NCBI GenBank assembly: GCA_950097015.1
Contig: CATNEN010000005.1
Coordinates: 6,057,418-6,121,417, forward strand
From: Macrostomum hystrix
Taxonomy: Eukaryota; Platyhelminthes; Macrostomidae
DNA length: 64,000 bases
Direction: 5' to 3'
Under the pieces are notes generated by a model. That model saw only the letters and a program-made list of their open reading frames with translations. It had not been told where the DNA came from and ran no database searches. Positions 21,701-35,100 of the stretch are shown here, in pieces; within the stretch, counting starts at the first letter, position 1; every line of letters starts with the position of its first letter. The position numbers were made by a program, and so were the translations under genes.

Positions 21701-22195
21701 GCATTGTAGTTTGCAATTGACTGGAAAAGTACAATTTGCATACTGGCGTTTGCTGACTCTGACCATAGACACCAATAGGAAATAAAGTGCGAATTTACTG
21801 ATTGGACGGGTTTGAAGCTTTTTGCTGAAATGGTAGATTTACGCACTAGGAAGCCTAGCATAAGTGCATTGATTTATGACCAAGTGTGTGTGCGCAAGAC
21901 CAGCTCCTTCGGCCCATAGACAATACCCGTCTGGGATTTACTGCATAGTAGCTCAGAAGAGGGATGGCACGGAGATCAAGTGGGGCATCATTTACCGCAC
22001 AGTTGCGGAATTTACTGCACACTTCAATCTATTTCTTTGATGGCCTTTGGGCCATAAACTATACACGAGCTTGAGACGTTTACGCACACTTGGTTACATG
22101 TCAATGGGCTGGTGGAATTTCGCTGGCGAGCTTTGTTTACAGTTTAGGCGGAAATTCTTCGTTTGGTTGTACAGTTGCCGACTGGGGCGAATATT
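21701..22195. other. Unique spacer
   Basis: Non-repetitive sequence with several TTTACTGCACA or TTTACGCACA-like words but no regular array and no gene. Confidence 0.4.
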
Positions 22196-23061
22196 TTGAG
22201 AACTGAAGGGATAATTTGCGGATTTAGGGGATAATTCGCGGATATCGGGGATAATTCACAGATTTAGGGGATAATTCGTGTATTTAGGGGATAATTCGCA
22301 GATTTAGGGGATACTTCGCGGGGATAATTAGGGGATAATTTAGGGGATAATTCACGGATTTAGGGGATAATTCGCGGATTTAGAAGATAACTCGCGGATT
22401 TAGAGGATAATTCGCGGATTTAGAGGATAATTCGCGGATTTAGAGGATAATTCGCGGATTTCGGGGATAATTCACAGATTTAGGGGATAATTCGCGGGTA
22501 TAATTAGGGGATAATTTAGGGGATAATTTGCGGATTTCGGTGATAATTCGCGGGTTTAGGGGATAATTCGTGTATTTACGAGTAGGGGATAATTCGCAGA
22601 TTTAGGGGATACTTCGCGGGGATAATTAGGGGATAATTTAGGGAATAATTCGCGGATTTAGAAAATAACTCGCGGATTTAGGGGATAATTCGCGGATTTA
22701 GAGGATAATTCGCGGAAATCGGGGATAATTCGCGGATTTAGGGGACAACTCGTGGATTTAGGGGATAATTCGCGGATTTAGAAGATAACTCGCGGATTTA
22801 GGGGATAATTCACGGATTTGGAGAATAATTCGCGGAAATCGGGGATAATTCGCGGATTTAAAGCACAATTCGCGGAAATCGGGGATAATTCACGGGTTTA
22901 GGGGATAACTCGCGGATTTAGGGGATAATTCGCGGATTTAGAAGATAACTCGCGGATTTAGAGGATAATTCGCGGAAATCGGGGATAATTCGTGGATTTA
23001 CTGGATTATTCGCGGATTTAGAGGATAATTCGCGGTTTTAATGGATAATTTGTGGATTTAC
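22196..23061. repeat. Degenerate 20-bp repeat, about 43 units
   Basis: The consensus unit is GGGGATAATTCGCGGATTTA with frequent substitutions (CACGG, CGTGG, AGAAGATAACT, GAAATCGG). Some units are shortened (GGGGATAATTAGG). It is much more diverged than the other arrays, so it is probably older. The array is split from its continuation at 23736 by the insertion at 23062-23729. Confidence 0.93.
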
Positions 23062-23729
23062 TGTTGAAATATTTTATTTTCGCCTCCGTTCTATCGATAT
23101 CTAGCTTAATTAATGTTCTTGTTATCTTCAATTAATATCTCTAGCAGAGAGGCCAGTTACAAGCGGCTATTTCTAAGACTTAAGGAGGCGTGGGAAATCG
23201 ACTATCTTTTCCTGATATTGCACTCACTTGGATGTTATGTTCTCAATCGAATTATATTTAGATGATCTTAAAGCAAACAATCACAAATATGAAAACTCAC
23301 TATAAAATTACTGAGAGAAAGTGATCCCCAAACACAAGCGTTTAATGCTTACTCACGAATCCTTTAGTAAGCTTACAACTGGCGGAAATATGTTTTCACA
23401 ATAAATAGTGGATTAGGAGTTTCAGGAATTCTAATCTCAATGAAAATATTTTTATTCTTGACTAAGGTTTAGACGGAGGTTTAGAGCTGGCCAGGGATAG
23501 CAATGGCCGATGGCGGCCTAATTAGATCGGATTAGAGGGTCGGGCGAACTCTTTCTCTCAGTGCCAGAGTTTTATATAATCCGGCCAAAACGGCCGCCAT
23601 TTGACAGCAGCCTCCAAGCGAATCCTAGAGCTCCTGCAAACGCATCCTCGCACAGGAGGAAAAGCTGAATATTCTCTGGTCTTTGCAAGCGCGCACAGAT
23701 GTAAAAATCGCATAGATTAAATTGTAACA
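23062..23729 (-). mobile_element. Probable solo LTR inserted in the 20-bp array
   Basis: A roughly 668-bp non-repetitive block interrupts an otherwise continuous 20-bp array. Its ends are TGTTGAAAT and GTAACA, that is TGTT..AACA inverted termini. Flanks TTTAC and TTCAC could be a slightly mutated 5-bp target duplication; a 4-bp ACTG duplication is an alternative reading. On the minus strand there is TATATAAAA (plus 23571-23579 region), followed downstream by AATAAAA (near 23450) and AAATAAAA close to the end. This is the promoter then poly(A) order of an LTR. No internal gag or pol is present. Element family not recognised. Confidence 0.5.
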
Positions 23730-23735
23730 CTTCAC

Positions 23736-23965
23736 TGTATAATTCGTGGAATTACGGGATAATCTCTTAATTTGAGGACTTAGAGGATAATTCGCGGATT
23801 TAGTGGATAATTCGTGGAATTACTGTATAATTCGTGGATTGACAGGATAATCTCTAAATTTGCGGATTTAGAGGATAATTCGCGGATTTAGGGGATAATT
23901 CGTGGAATTACTGTATAATTCGTGGATTTACGGGATAATCTCTTAATTTGCGAATTTAGAGGATT
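23736..23965. repeat. Continuation of the 20-bp repeat after the insertion
   Basis: Units such as GGATAATTCGCGGATTTAG and GTGGAATTACTGTATAATTC continue the array interrupted at 23061. The local variant TTACTGTATAATTCGTGG matches the sequence expected at the empty insertion site. Confidence 0.85.
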
Positions 23966-24039
23966 AATTTGCCTATGGGTTGATAAGAGCAACATTTTTT
24001 CTGTTTCAGAAAAAGAAACAGAGAGGGGATTAGGAAGAG

Positions 24040-26110
24040 AAACAGGGAGGGGATTAGGAGAGGAACAGAGGGGATTAGGAGAGGAACAGAGAGGGGATTA
24101 GGAGAGGAAAAGAGAGTGGATTAGGAGAGGAACAGAGAGAGGATTAGGAGAGGAACAGAGAGGGGATTAGGAGAGGAACAGAGTGGGGTGATTAGGAGAG
24201 GAACAGAGAGGGGATAAGGGTGAGGAACTGAGAGGGGATCAGGGTGAGGAACTGAGAGGGAATCAGGGAGAGGAACAGAGAGGAAATCAGAGAGAGGAAC
24301 TGAGAGGGGATTAGGGAGAGGAACAGAGGGGATCAGAGAGAGGAACAGAGGGGATTAGGGAGAGAAACAGAGGGGGGATTAGGAAGAGGAACAGAGAGGG
24401 GATTAGGGTGAGGAAAAAAGGGGATCAGGGAGAGGAACTGAGAGGGGATTAGGGTGAGGAACTGAGAGGGGATTAGGGTTAGGAACTGAGAGGGAATCAG
24501 GGTGAGGAACAGAGAGGGGATCAGGGAGAGGAACAGAGTGGGGATCAGGGTCAGGAACTGAGAGGGGATCATGGAGAGGAACTGAGAGGGGATCAGGGAG
24601 AGGAACTGAGAGGGGATCAGGGAGAGGAACTGAGAGGGGATCAGAGGGAGGAACTGAGAGGGGATCAGGGAGAGGAACTGAGAGGGAATCAGAAAGAGGA
24701 ACTGAGAGGGAATTGGGGTCAGGAACTGAGAGGGGATCAGGGAGAGGAACAGAGAGGGGATTAGGAGAGGAACAGAGAGGGGATTAGGAGAGGAAAAGAG
24801 AGTGGATTAGGAGAGGAACAGAGAGAGGATTAGGAGAGGAACAGAGAGGGGATTAGGAGAGGAACAGAGTGGGGTGATTAGGAGAGGAACAGAGAGGGGA
24901 TAAGGGTGAGGAACTGAGAGGGGATCAGGGTGAGGAACTGAGAGGGAATCAGGGAGAGGAACAGAGAGGAAATCAGAGAGAGGAACTGAGAGGGGATTAG
25001 GGAGAGGAACAGAGGGGATCAGAGAGAGGAACTGAGGGGATTAGGGAGAGGAACAGAGGGGGGATTAGGAAGAGGAACAGAGAGGGGATAGGGTGAGGAA
25101 AAAAGGGGATCAGGGAGAGGAACTGAGAGGGGATTAGGGTGAGGAACTGAGAGGGGATTAGGGTTAGGAACTGAGAGGGAATCAGGGTGAGGAACAGAGA
25201 GGGGATCAGGGAGAGGAACAGAGTGGGGATCAGGGTCAGGAACTGAGAGGGGATCATGGAGAGGAACTGAGAGGGGATCAGGGAGAGGAACTGAGAGGGG
25301 ATCAGGGAGAGGAACTGAGAGGGGATCAGAGGGAGGAACTGAGAGGGGATCAGGGAGAGGAACTGAGAGGGAATCAGAAAGAGGAACTGAGAGGGAATTG
25401 GGGTCAGGAACTGAGAGGGGATCAGGGAGAGGAACAGAGAGGGGATTAGGAGAGGAACAGAGAGGGGATTAGGAGAGGAAAAGAGAGTGGATTAGGAGAG
25501 GAACAGAGAGAGGATTAGGAGAGGAACAGAGAGGGGATTAGGAGAGGAACAGAGTGGGGTGATTAGGAGAGGAACAGAGAGGGGATAAGGGTGAGGAACT
25601 GAGAGGGGATCAGGGTGAGGAACTGAGAGGGAATCAGGGAGAGGAACAGAGAGGAAATCAGAGAGAGGATCTGAGAGGGGATTAGGGAGAGGAACAGAGG
25701 GGATCAGAGAGAGGAACAGAGGGGATTAGGGAGAGGAACAGAGGGGGGATTAGGAAGAGGAACAGAGAGGGGATTAGGGTGAGGAAAAAAGGGGATCAGG
25801 GAGAGGAACTGAGAGGGGATTAGGGTGAGGAACTGAGAGGGGATTAGGGTTAGGAACTGAGAGGGAATCAGGGTGAGGAACAGAGAGGGGATCAGGGAGA
25901 GGAACAGAGTGGGGATCAGGGTCAGGAACTGAGAGGGGATCATGGAGAGGAACTGAGAGGGGATCAGGGAGAGGAACTGAGAGGGGATCAGGGAGAGGAA
26001 CTGAGAGGGGATCAGAGGGAGGAACTGAGAGGGGATCAGGGAGAGGAACTGAGAGGGAATCAGAAAGAGGAACTGAGAGGGAATTGGGGTCAGGAACTGA
26101 GAGGGGATCA
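24040..26110. repeat. Higher-order repeat, about 686 bp x 3
   Basis: The marker AAAAGAGAGTGGATTAGG lies at 24108, 24794 and 25479 (spacings 686 and 685). The variant order between markers (GATAAGGG, AATCAGGG, AAATCAGAG, GAAAAAAGGGGATC, CAGGGTCAGG, CATGGAG) is repeated in each copy. Small differences include GGGGATAGGG in the second copy and GGATCTGAG in the third. Confidence 0.9.
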
Positions 26111-29100
26111 GGGAGAGGAACAGAGAGGGGATTAGGAGAGGAAAGGAGTGGGGATTAGGAGAGGAACAGAGGGGATCAGAGAGAGGAACAGAGAGGGGAT
26201 TAGGAAGAGAAACAGAGAGTGGATTAGGAAGAGGAACAGAGGGGATCAGGGAGAGGAACAGAGAGGGGATTAGGAGAGGAACAAAGAGGGGATTAGGAGA
26301 GGAACATAGAGGGGATTAGGAGAGAAACAGAGAGGGGATTGGGAGAGGAACAGAGAGGGGATTAGGAGAGGAACAGAGGGGGATTAGGAGAGGAACAGAG
26401 GGGATTAGGAGAGGAACAGAGAGGGGATTAGGAGAGGAACAGAGAGGGGATTAGGAGAGGAACAGAGAGGGGATTAGGAGAGGAACAGAGTGGGGTGATT
26501 AGGATGAGGAACAGAGAGTGGATTAGAGTGAGGAACAGAGGGGATCAGGATGAGGAAAAGAGGGGATCAGAGAGAGGAACTGAGAGGGGATTAGGGAGAG
26601 GAACAGAGGGGATCAGAGAGAGGAACATAGGGGATTAGGGAGAGGAACAGAGGGGGGATTAGGAAGAGGAACAGAGAGGGGATGAGGGTGAGGAACAGAG
26701 GGGATTAGGAGAGGAACCGAGGGGATTAGGAGAGGAACAGAGAGGGGATTAGGAGAGGAACTGAGAGGGGATTAGGAGAGGAACAGAGAGGGGATTAGGA
26801 AAGGAACAGAGTGGGGTGATTAGGATGAGGAACAGAGAGTGGATTAGAGTGAGGAACAGAGGGGATCAGGGTGAGGAACAGAGGGGATCAGAGAGAGGAA
26901 CTGAGAGGGGATTAGGGAGAGGAACAGAGGGGGGATTAGGAAGAGGAACAGAGAGGGGATTAGGGTGAGGAACAGAGGGGATCAGGGAGAGGAACTGAGA
27001 GGGGATAAGGGTGAGGAACTGAGAGGGGATTAGGGTGAGGAACTGAGAGGGAATCAGGGTGAGGAACAGAGAGGGGATTAGGAGAGGAACAGAGAGTGGA
27101 TTAGAGTGAGGAACAGAGAGGATCAGGGTGAGGAACAGAGGGGATTAGGGTGAGGAACAGAGGGGATCAGAGAGAGGAACTGAGAGGGGATTAGGGAGAG
27201 GAACAGAGAGTGGAGTAGAGTGAGGAACAGAGAGGGGATCATGGAGAGGAACTGAGAGGGGATCAGGGAGAGGAACAGAGAGGGGATCAGGGAGAGGAAC
27301 TCAGACGGGATCAGGGAGAGGAACTGAGAGGGGATCATGGAGAGGAACTGAGAGGGGATTAGGGAGAGGAACTGAGAGGGGATCAGGGAGAGGAACTGAG
27401 AGGCGATTAGGAAGAGGAACAGAGGGGATCAGAGAGAGGAACAGAGAGGGGATTAGGAAGAGAAACAGAGAGGGGATTAGGAAGAGGAACACAGGGCATT
27501 AGGGAGAGGAACAGAGAGTGGATTAGGAAGAGGAACAGAGGGGATCAGGGAGAGGAACAGAGAGGGGACTAGGAGAGGAACAGAGTGGGGATTAGGAGAG
27601 GAACAGAGAGGGGATTAGAAGAGGAACATAGAGGGGATTAGGAGGGGAACAGAGAGGGGATTAGGAGAGGAACAGAGTGGGGATTAGGAGAGGAACAGAG
27701 TGGGGTGATTAGAATGAGGAACAGAGAGGGGATTAGGGTGAGGAACAGAGGGGATCAGGAAGAGGAACTGAGAGGGGATTAGGTGAGGAACTGAGAGGGG
27801 ATTAGGAAGACGAACACAGGGGATTAAGGAGAGGAACAGAGAGTGGATTAGGAAGAGGAACAGAGGGGATCAGGGAGAGGAACAGAGAGGGGATTAGGAG
27901 AGGAACAAAGAGGGGATTAGGAGAGGAACATAGAGGGGATTAGGAGAGAAACAGAGAGGGGATTGGGAGAGGAACAGAGAGGGGATTAGAGTGAGGAACA
28001 GAGGGGATCAGGATGAGGAAAAGAGGGGATCAGAGAGAGGAACTGAGAGGGGATTAGGGAGAGGATCAGAAGGGATCAGAGAGAGGAACATAGGGGATTA
28101 GGGAGAGGAACAGAGGGGGGATTAGGAAGAGGAACAGAGAGGGGATGAGGGTGAGGAACAGAGGGGATTAGGAGAGGAACCGAGGGGATTAGGAGAGGAA
28201 CAGAGAGGGGATTAGGAGAGGAACTGAGAGGGGATTAGGAGAGGAACAGAGAGGGGATTAGGAAAGGAACAGAGTGGGGTGATTAGGATGAGGAACAGAG
28301 AGTGGATTAGAGTGAGGAACAGAGGGGGGATTCGGAAGAGGAACAGAGAGGGGATTAGGGTGAGGAACAGAGGGGATCAGGGAGAGGAACTGAGAGGGGA
28401 TAAGGGTGAGGAACTGAGAGGGGATTAGGGTGAGGAACTGAGAGGGAATCAGGGTGAGGAACAGAGAGGGGATTAGGAGAGGAACAGAGAGTGGATTAGA
28501 GTGAGGAACAGAGAGGATCAGGGTGAGGAACAGAGGGGATTAGGGTGAGGAACAGAGGGGATCAGAGAGAGGAACTGAGAGGGGATTAGGGAGAGGAACA
28601 GAGAGTCGATTAGAGTGAGGAACAGAGAGGGGATCATGGAGAGGAACTGAGAGGGGATCAGGGAGAGGAACAGAGAGGGGATCAGGGAGAGGAACTCAGA
28701 CGGGATCAGGGAGAGGAACTGAGAGGGGATCATGGAGAGGAACTGAGAGGGGATTAGGGAGAGGAACTGAGAGGGGATCAGGGAGAGGAACTGAGAGGGG
28801 ATCAGCGAGAGGAACTGAGAGGCGATTAGGAAGAGGAACAGAGGGGATCAGAGAGAGGAACAGAGAGGGGATTAGGAAGAGAAACAGAGAGGGGATTAGG
28901 AAGAGGAACACAGGGGATTAGGGAGAGGAACAGAGAGTGGATTAGGAAGAGGAACAGAGGGGATCAGGGAGAGGAACAGAGAGGGGATAAGGGTGAGGAA
29001 CTGAGAGGGGATTAGGGTGAGGAACTGAGAGGGAATCAGGGTCAGGAACTGAGAGGGGATCAGGGTCAGGAACTGAGAGGGGATCATGGAGAGGAACAGA

Positions 29101-32100
29101 GGGGGGATTAGGAAGAGGAACAGAGAGGGGATTAGGGTGAGGAAAAAAGGGGATCACGGAGAGGAACTGAGAGGGGATTAGGGTGAGGAACTGAGAGGGG
29201 ATTAGGGTTAGGAACTGAGAGGGAATCAGGGTGAGGAACAGAGAGGGGATCAGGGAGAGGAACAGAGTGGGGATCAGGGTCAGGAACTGAGAGGGGATCA
29301 TGGAGAGGAACTGAGAGGGGATCAGGGAGAGGAACTGAGAGGGGATCAGGGAGAGGAACTGAGAGGGGATCAGAGGGAGGAACTGAGAGGGGATCAGGGA
29401 GAGGAACTGAGAGGGAATCAGAAAGAGGAACTGAGAGGGAATTGGGGTCAGGAACTGAGAGGGGATCAGGGAGAGGAACAGAGAGGGGATTAGGAGAGGA
29501 AAGGAGTGGGGATTAGGAGAGGAACAGAGGGGATCAGAGAGAGGAACAGAGAGGGGATTAGGAAGAGAAACAGAGAGGGGATTAGGAAGACGAACACAGG
29601 GGATTAAGGAGAGGAACAGAGAGTGGATTAGGAAGAGGAACAGAGGGGATCAGGGAGAGGAACAGAGAGGCGATTAGGAGAGGAACAAAGAGGGGATTAG
29701 GAGAGGAACATAGAGGGGATTAGGAGAGAAACAGAGAGGGGATTGGGAGAGGAACAGAGAGGGGATTAGGAGAGGAACAGAGGGGGATTAGGAGAGGAAC
29801 AGAGGGGATTAGGAGAGGAACAGAGAGGGGATTAGGAGAGGAACAGAGAGGGGATTAGGAGAGGAACAGAGAGGGGATTAGGAGAGGAACAGAGTGGGGT
29901 GATTAGGATGAGGAACAGAGAGTGGATTAGAGTGAGGAACAGAGGGGATCAGGATGAGGAAAAGAGGGGATCAGAGAGAGGAACTGAGAGGGGATTAGGG
30001 AGAGGAACAGAAGGGATCAGAGAGAGGAACATAGGGGATTAGGGAGAGGAACAGAGGGGGGATTAGGAAGAGGAACAGAGAGGGGATGAGGGTGAGGAAC
30101 AGAGGGGATTAGGAGAGGAACCGAGGGGATTAGGAGAGGAACAGAGAGGGGATTAGGAGAGGAACTGAGAGGGGATTAGGAGAGGAACAGAGAGGGGATT
30201 AGGAAAGGAACAGAGTGGGGTGATTAGGATGAGGAACAGAGAGTGGATTAGAGTGAGGAACAGAGGGGATCAGGGTGAGGAACAGAGGGGATCAGAGAGA
30301 GGAACTGAGAGGGGATTAGGGAGAGGAACAGAGGGGGGATTAGGAAGAGGAACAGAGAGGGGATTAGGGTGAGGAACAGAGGGGATCAGGGAGAGGAACT
30401 GAGAGGGGATAAGGGTGAGGAACTGAGAGGGGATTAGGGTGAGGAACTAAGAGGGAATCAGGGTGAGGAACAGAGAGGGGATTAGGAGAGGAACAGAGAG
30501 TGGATTAGAGTGAGGAACAGAGAGGATCAGGGTGAGGAACAGAGGGGATTAGGGTGAGGAACAGAGGGGATCAGAGAGAGGAACTGAGAGGGGATTAGGG
30601 AGAGGAACAGAGAGTGGATTAGAGTGAGGAACAGAGAGGGGATCATGGAGAGGAACTGAGAGGGGATCAGGGAGAGGAACAGAGAGGGGATCAGGGAGAG
30701 GAACTCAGACGGGATCAGGGAGAGGAACTGAGAGGGGATCATGGAGAGGAACTGAGAGGGGATTAGGGAGAGGAACTGAGAGGGGATCAGGGAGAGGAAC
30801 TGAGAGGGGATCAGCGAGAGGAACTGAGAGGCGATTAGGAAGAGGAACAGAGGGGATCAGAGAGAGGAACAGAGAGGGGATTAGGAAGAGAAACAGAGAG
30901 GGGATTAGGAAGAGGAACACAGGGGATTAGGGAGAGGAACAGAGAGTGGATAAGGAAGAGGAACAGAGGGGATCAGGGAGAGGAACAGAGAGGGGACTAG
31001 GAGAGGAACAGAGTGGGGATTAGGAGAGGAACAGAGAGGGGATTAGAAGAGGAACATAGAGGGGATTAGGAGGGGAACAGAGAGGGGATTAGGAGAGGAA
31101 CAGAGTGGGGATTAGGAGAGGAACAGAGTGGGGTGATTAGAATGAGGAACAGAGAGGGGATTAGGGTGAGGAACAGAGGGGATCAGGAAGAGGAACTGAG
31201 AGGGGATTAGGGTGAGGAACTGAGAGGGGATTAGGAAGACGAACACAGGGGATTAAGGAGAGGAACAGAGAGTGGATTAGGAAGAGGAACAGAGGGGATC
31301 AGGGAGAGGAACAGAGAGGGGATTAGGAGAGGAACAAAGAGGGGATTAGGAGAGGAACATAGAGGGGATTAGGAGAGAAACAGAGAGGGGATTGGGAGAG
31401 GAACAGAGAGGGGATTAGAGTGAGGAACAGAGGGGATCAGGATGAGGAAAAGAGGGGATCAGAGAGAGGAACTGAGAGGGGATTAGGGAGAGGATCAGAA
31501 GGGATCAGAGAGAGGAACATAGGGGATTAGGGAGAGGAACAGAGGGGGGATTAGGAAGAGGAACAGAGAGGGGATGAGGGTGAGGAACAGAGGGGATTAG
31601 GAGAGGAACCGAGGGGATTAGGAGAGGAACAGAGAGGGGATTAGGAGAGGAACTGAGAGGGGATTAGGAGAGGAACAGAGAGGGGATTAGGAAAGGAACA
31701 GAGTGGGGTGATTAGGATGAGGAACAGAGAGTGGATTAGAGTGAGGAACAGAGGGGGGATTAGGAAGAGGAACAGAGAGGGGATTAGGGTGAGGAACAGA
31801 GGGGATCAGGGAGAGGAACTGAGAGGGGATAAGGGTGAGGAACTGAGAGGGGATTAGGGTGAGGAACTGAGAGGGAATCAGGGTGAGGAACAGAGAGGGG
31901 ATTAGGAGAGGAACAGAGAGTGGATTAGAGTGAGGAACAGAGAGGATCAGGGTGAGGAACAGAGGGGATTAGGGTGAGGAACAGAGGGGATCAGAGAGAG
32001 GAACTGAGAGGGGATTAGGGAGAGGAACAGAGAGTCGATTAGAGTGAGGAACAGAGAGGGGATCATGGAGAGGAACTGAGAGGGGATCAGGGAGAGGAAC

Positions 32101-35100
32101 AGAGAGGGGATCAGGGAGAGGAACTCAGACGGGATCAGGGAGAGGAACTGAGAGGGGATCATGGAGAGGAACTGAGAGGGGATTAGGGAGAGGAACTGAG
32201 AGGGGATCAGGGAGAGGAACTGAGAGGGGATCAGCGAGAGGAACTGAGAGGCGATTAGGAAGAGGAACAGAGGGGATCAGAGAGAGGAACAGAGAGGGGA
32301 TTAGGAAGAGAAACAGAGAGGGGATTAGGAAGAGGAACACAGGGGATTAGGGAGAGGAACAGAGAGTGGATTAGGAAGAGGAACAGAGGGGATCAGGGAG
32401 AGGAACAGAGAGGGGATAAGGGTGAGGAACTGAGAGGGGATTAGGGTGAGGAACTGAGAGGGAATCAGGGTCAGGAACTGAGAGGGGATCAGGGTCAGGA
32501 ACTGAGAGGGGATCATGGAGAGGAACAGAGGGGGGATTAGGAAGAGGAACAGAGAGGGGATTAGGGTGAGGAAAAAAGGGGATCACGGAGAGGAACTGAG
32601 AGGGGATTAGGGTGAGGAACTGAGAGGGGATTAGGGTTAGGAACTGAGAGGGAATCAGGGTGAGGAACAGAGAGGGGATCAGGGAGAGGAACAGAGTGGG
32701 GATCAGGGTCAGGAACTGAGAGGGGATCATGGAGAGGAACTGAGAGGGGATCAGGGAGAGGAACTGAGAGGGGATCAGGGAGAGGAACTGAGAGGGGATC
32801 AGAGGGAGGAACTGAGAGGGGATCAGGGAGAGGAACTGAGAGGGAATCAGAAAGAGGAACTGAGAGGGAATTGGGGTCAGGAACTGAGAGGGGATCAGGG
32901 AGAGGAACAGAGAGGGGATTAGGAGAGGAAAGGAGTGGGGATTAGGAGAGGAACAGAGGGGATCAGAGAGAGGAACAGAGAGGGGATTAGGAAGAGAAAC
33001 AGAGAGGGGATTAGGAAGACGAACACAGGGGATTAAGGAGAGGAACAGAGAGTGGATTAGGAAGAGGAACAGAGGGGATCAGGGAGAGGAACAGAGAGGC
33101 GATTAGGAGAGGAACAAAGAGGGGATTAGGAGAGGAACATAGAGGGGATTAGGAGAGAAACAGAGAGGGGATTGGGAGAGGAACAGAGAGGGGATTAGGA
33201 GAGGAACAGAGGGGGATTAGGAGAGGAACAGAGGGGATTAGGAGAGGAACAGAGAGGGGATTAGGAGAGGAACAGAGAGGGGATTAGGAGAGGAACAGAG
33301 AGGGGATTAGGAGAGGAACAGAGTGGGGTGATTAGGATGAGGAACAGAGAGTGGATTAGAGTGAGGAACAGAGGGGATCAGGATGAGGAAAAGAGGGGAT
33401 CAGAGAGAGGAACTGAGAGGGGATTAGGGAGAGGAACAGAAGGGATCAGAGAGAGGAACATAGGGGATTAGGGAGAGGAACAGAGGGGGGATTAGGAAGA
33501 GGAACAGAGAGGGGATGAGGGTGAGGAACAGAGGGGATTAGGAGAGGAACCGAGGGGATTAGGAGAGGAACAGAGAGGGGATTAGGAGAGGAACTGAGAG
33601 GGGATTAGGAGAGGAACAGAGAGGGGATTAGGAAAGGAACAGAGTGGGGTGATTAGGATGAGGAACAGAGAGTGGATTAGAGTGAGGAACAGAGGGGATC
33701 AGGGTGAGGAACAGAGGGGATCAGAGAGAGGAACTGAGAGGGGATTAGGGAGAGGAACAGAGGGGGGATTAGGAAGAGGAACAGAGAGGGGATTAGGGTG
33801 AGGAACAGAGGGGATCAGGGAGAGGAGCTGAGAGGGGATAAGGGTGAGGAACTGAGAGGGGATTAGGGTGAGGAACTAAGAGGGAATCAGGGTGAGGAAC
33901 AGAGAGGGGATTAGGAGAGGAACAGAGAGTGGATTAGAGTGAGGAACAGAGAGGATCAGGGTGAGGAACAGAGGGGATTAGGGTGAGGAACAGAGGGGAT
34001 CAGAGAGAGGAACTGAGAGGGGATTAGGGAGAGGAACAGAGAGTGGATTAGAGTGAGGAACAGAGAGGGGATCATGGAGAGGAACTGAGAGGGGATCAGG
34101 GAGAGGAACAGAGAGGGGATCAGGGAGAGGAACTCAGACGGGATCAGGGAGAGGAACTGAGAGGGGATCATGGAGAGGAACTGAGAGGGGATTAGGGAGA
34201 GGAACTGAGAGGGGATCAGGGAGAGGAACTGAGAGGGGATCAGCGAGAGGAACTGAGAGGCGATTAGGAAGAGGAACAGAGGGGATCAGAGAGAGGAACA
34301 GAGAGGGGATTAGGAAGAGAAACAGAGAGGGGATTAGGAAGAGGAACACAGGGGATTAGGGAGAGGAACAGAGAGTGGATTAGGAAGAGGAACAGAGGGG
34401 ATCAGGGAGAGGAACAGAGAGGGGACTAGGAGAGGAACAGAGTGGGGATTAGGAGAGGAACAGAGAGGGGATTAGAAGAGGAACATAGAGGGGATTAGGA
34501 AGGGAACAGAGAGGGGATTAGGAGAGGAACAGAGTGGGGATTAGGAGAGGAACAGAGTGGGGTGATTAGAATGAGGAACAGAGAGGGGATTAGGGTGAGG
34601 AACAGAGGGGATCAAGAAGAGGAACTGAGAGGGGATTAGGGTGAGGAACTGAGAGGGGATTAGGGTGAGGAACAGAGAGGGAATCGGAGAGAGGAACTGA
34701 GATGGAATTGGGGTCAGGAACTGAGAGGGGATCAGGGAGAGGAACAGAGAGAAGATCAGGGAGAGGAACAGAGAGGGGATCAGGGAGAGGAACTGAGAGG
34801 GAATCAGAGAGAGGAACTAAGAGGGAATTGGGGTCAGGAACTGAGAGGGGATCAGGGAGAGGAACAGAGAGGGGATTAGGAGAGGAACAGAGAGGGGATT
34901 AGGAGAGGAACAGAGTGGGGTGATTAGTATGAGTAACAGAGAGTGGATTAGAGTGAGGAACAGAGGGGATCAGGGTGAGGAACAGAGGGGATTAGGGTGA
35001 TGAACAGAGGGGATCAGAGAGAGGAACAGAGGGGATTAGGGAGAGGAACAGAGGGGGGATTAGGAAGAGGAACAGAGAGGGGATTAGGGCGAGGAACAGA

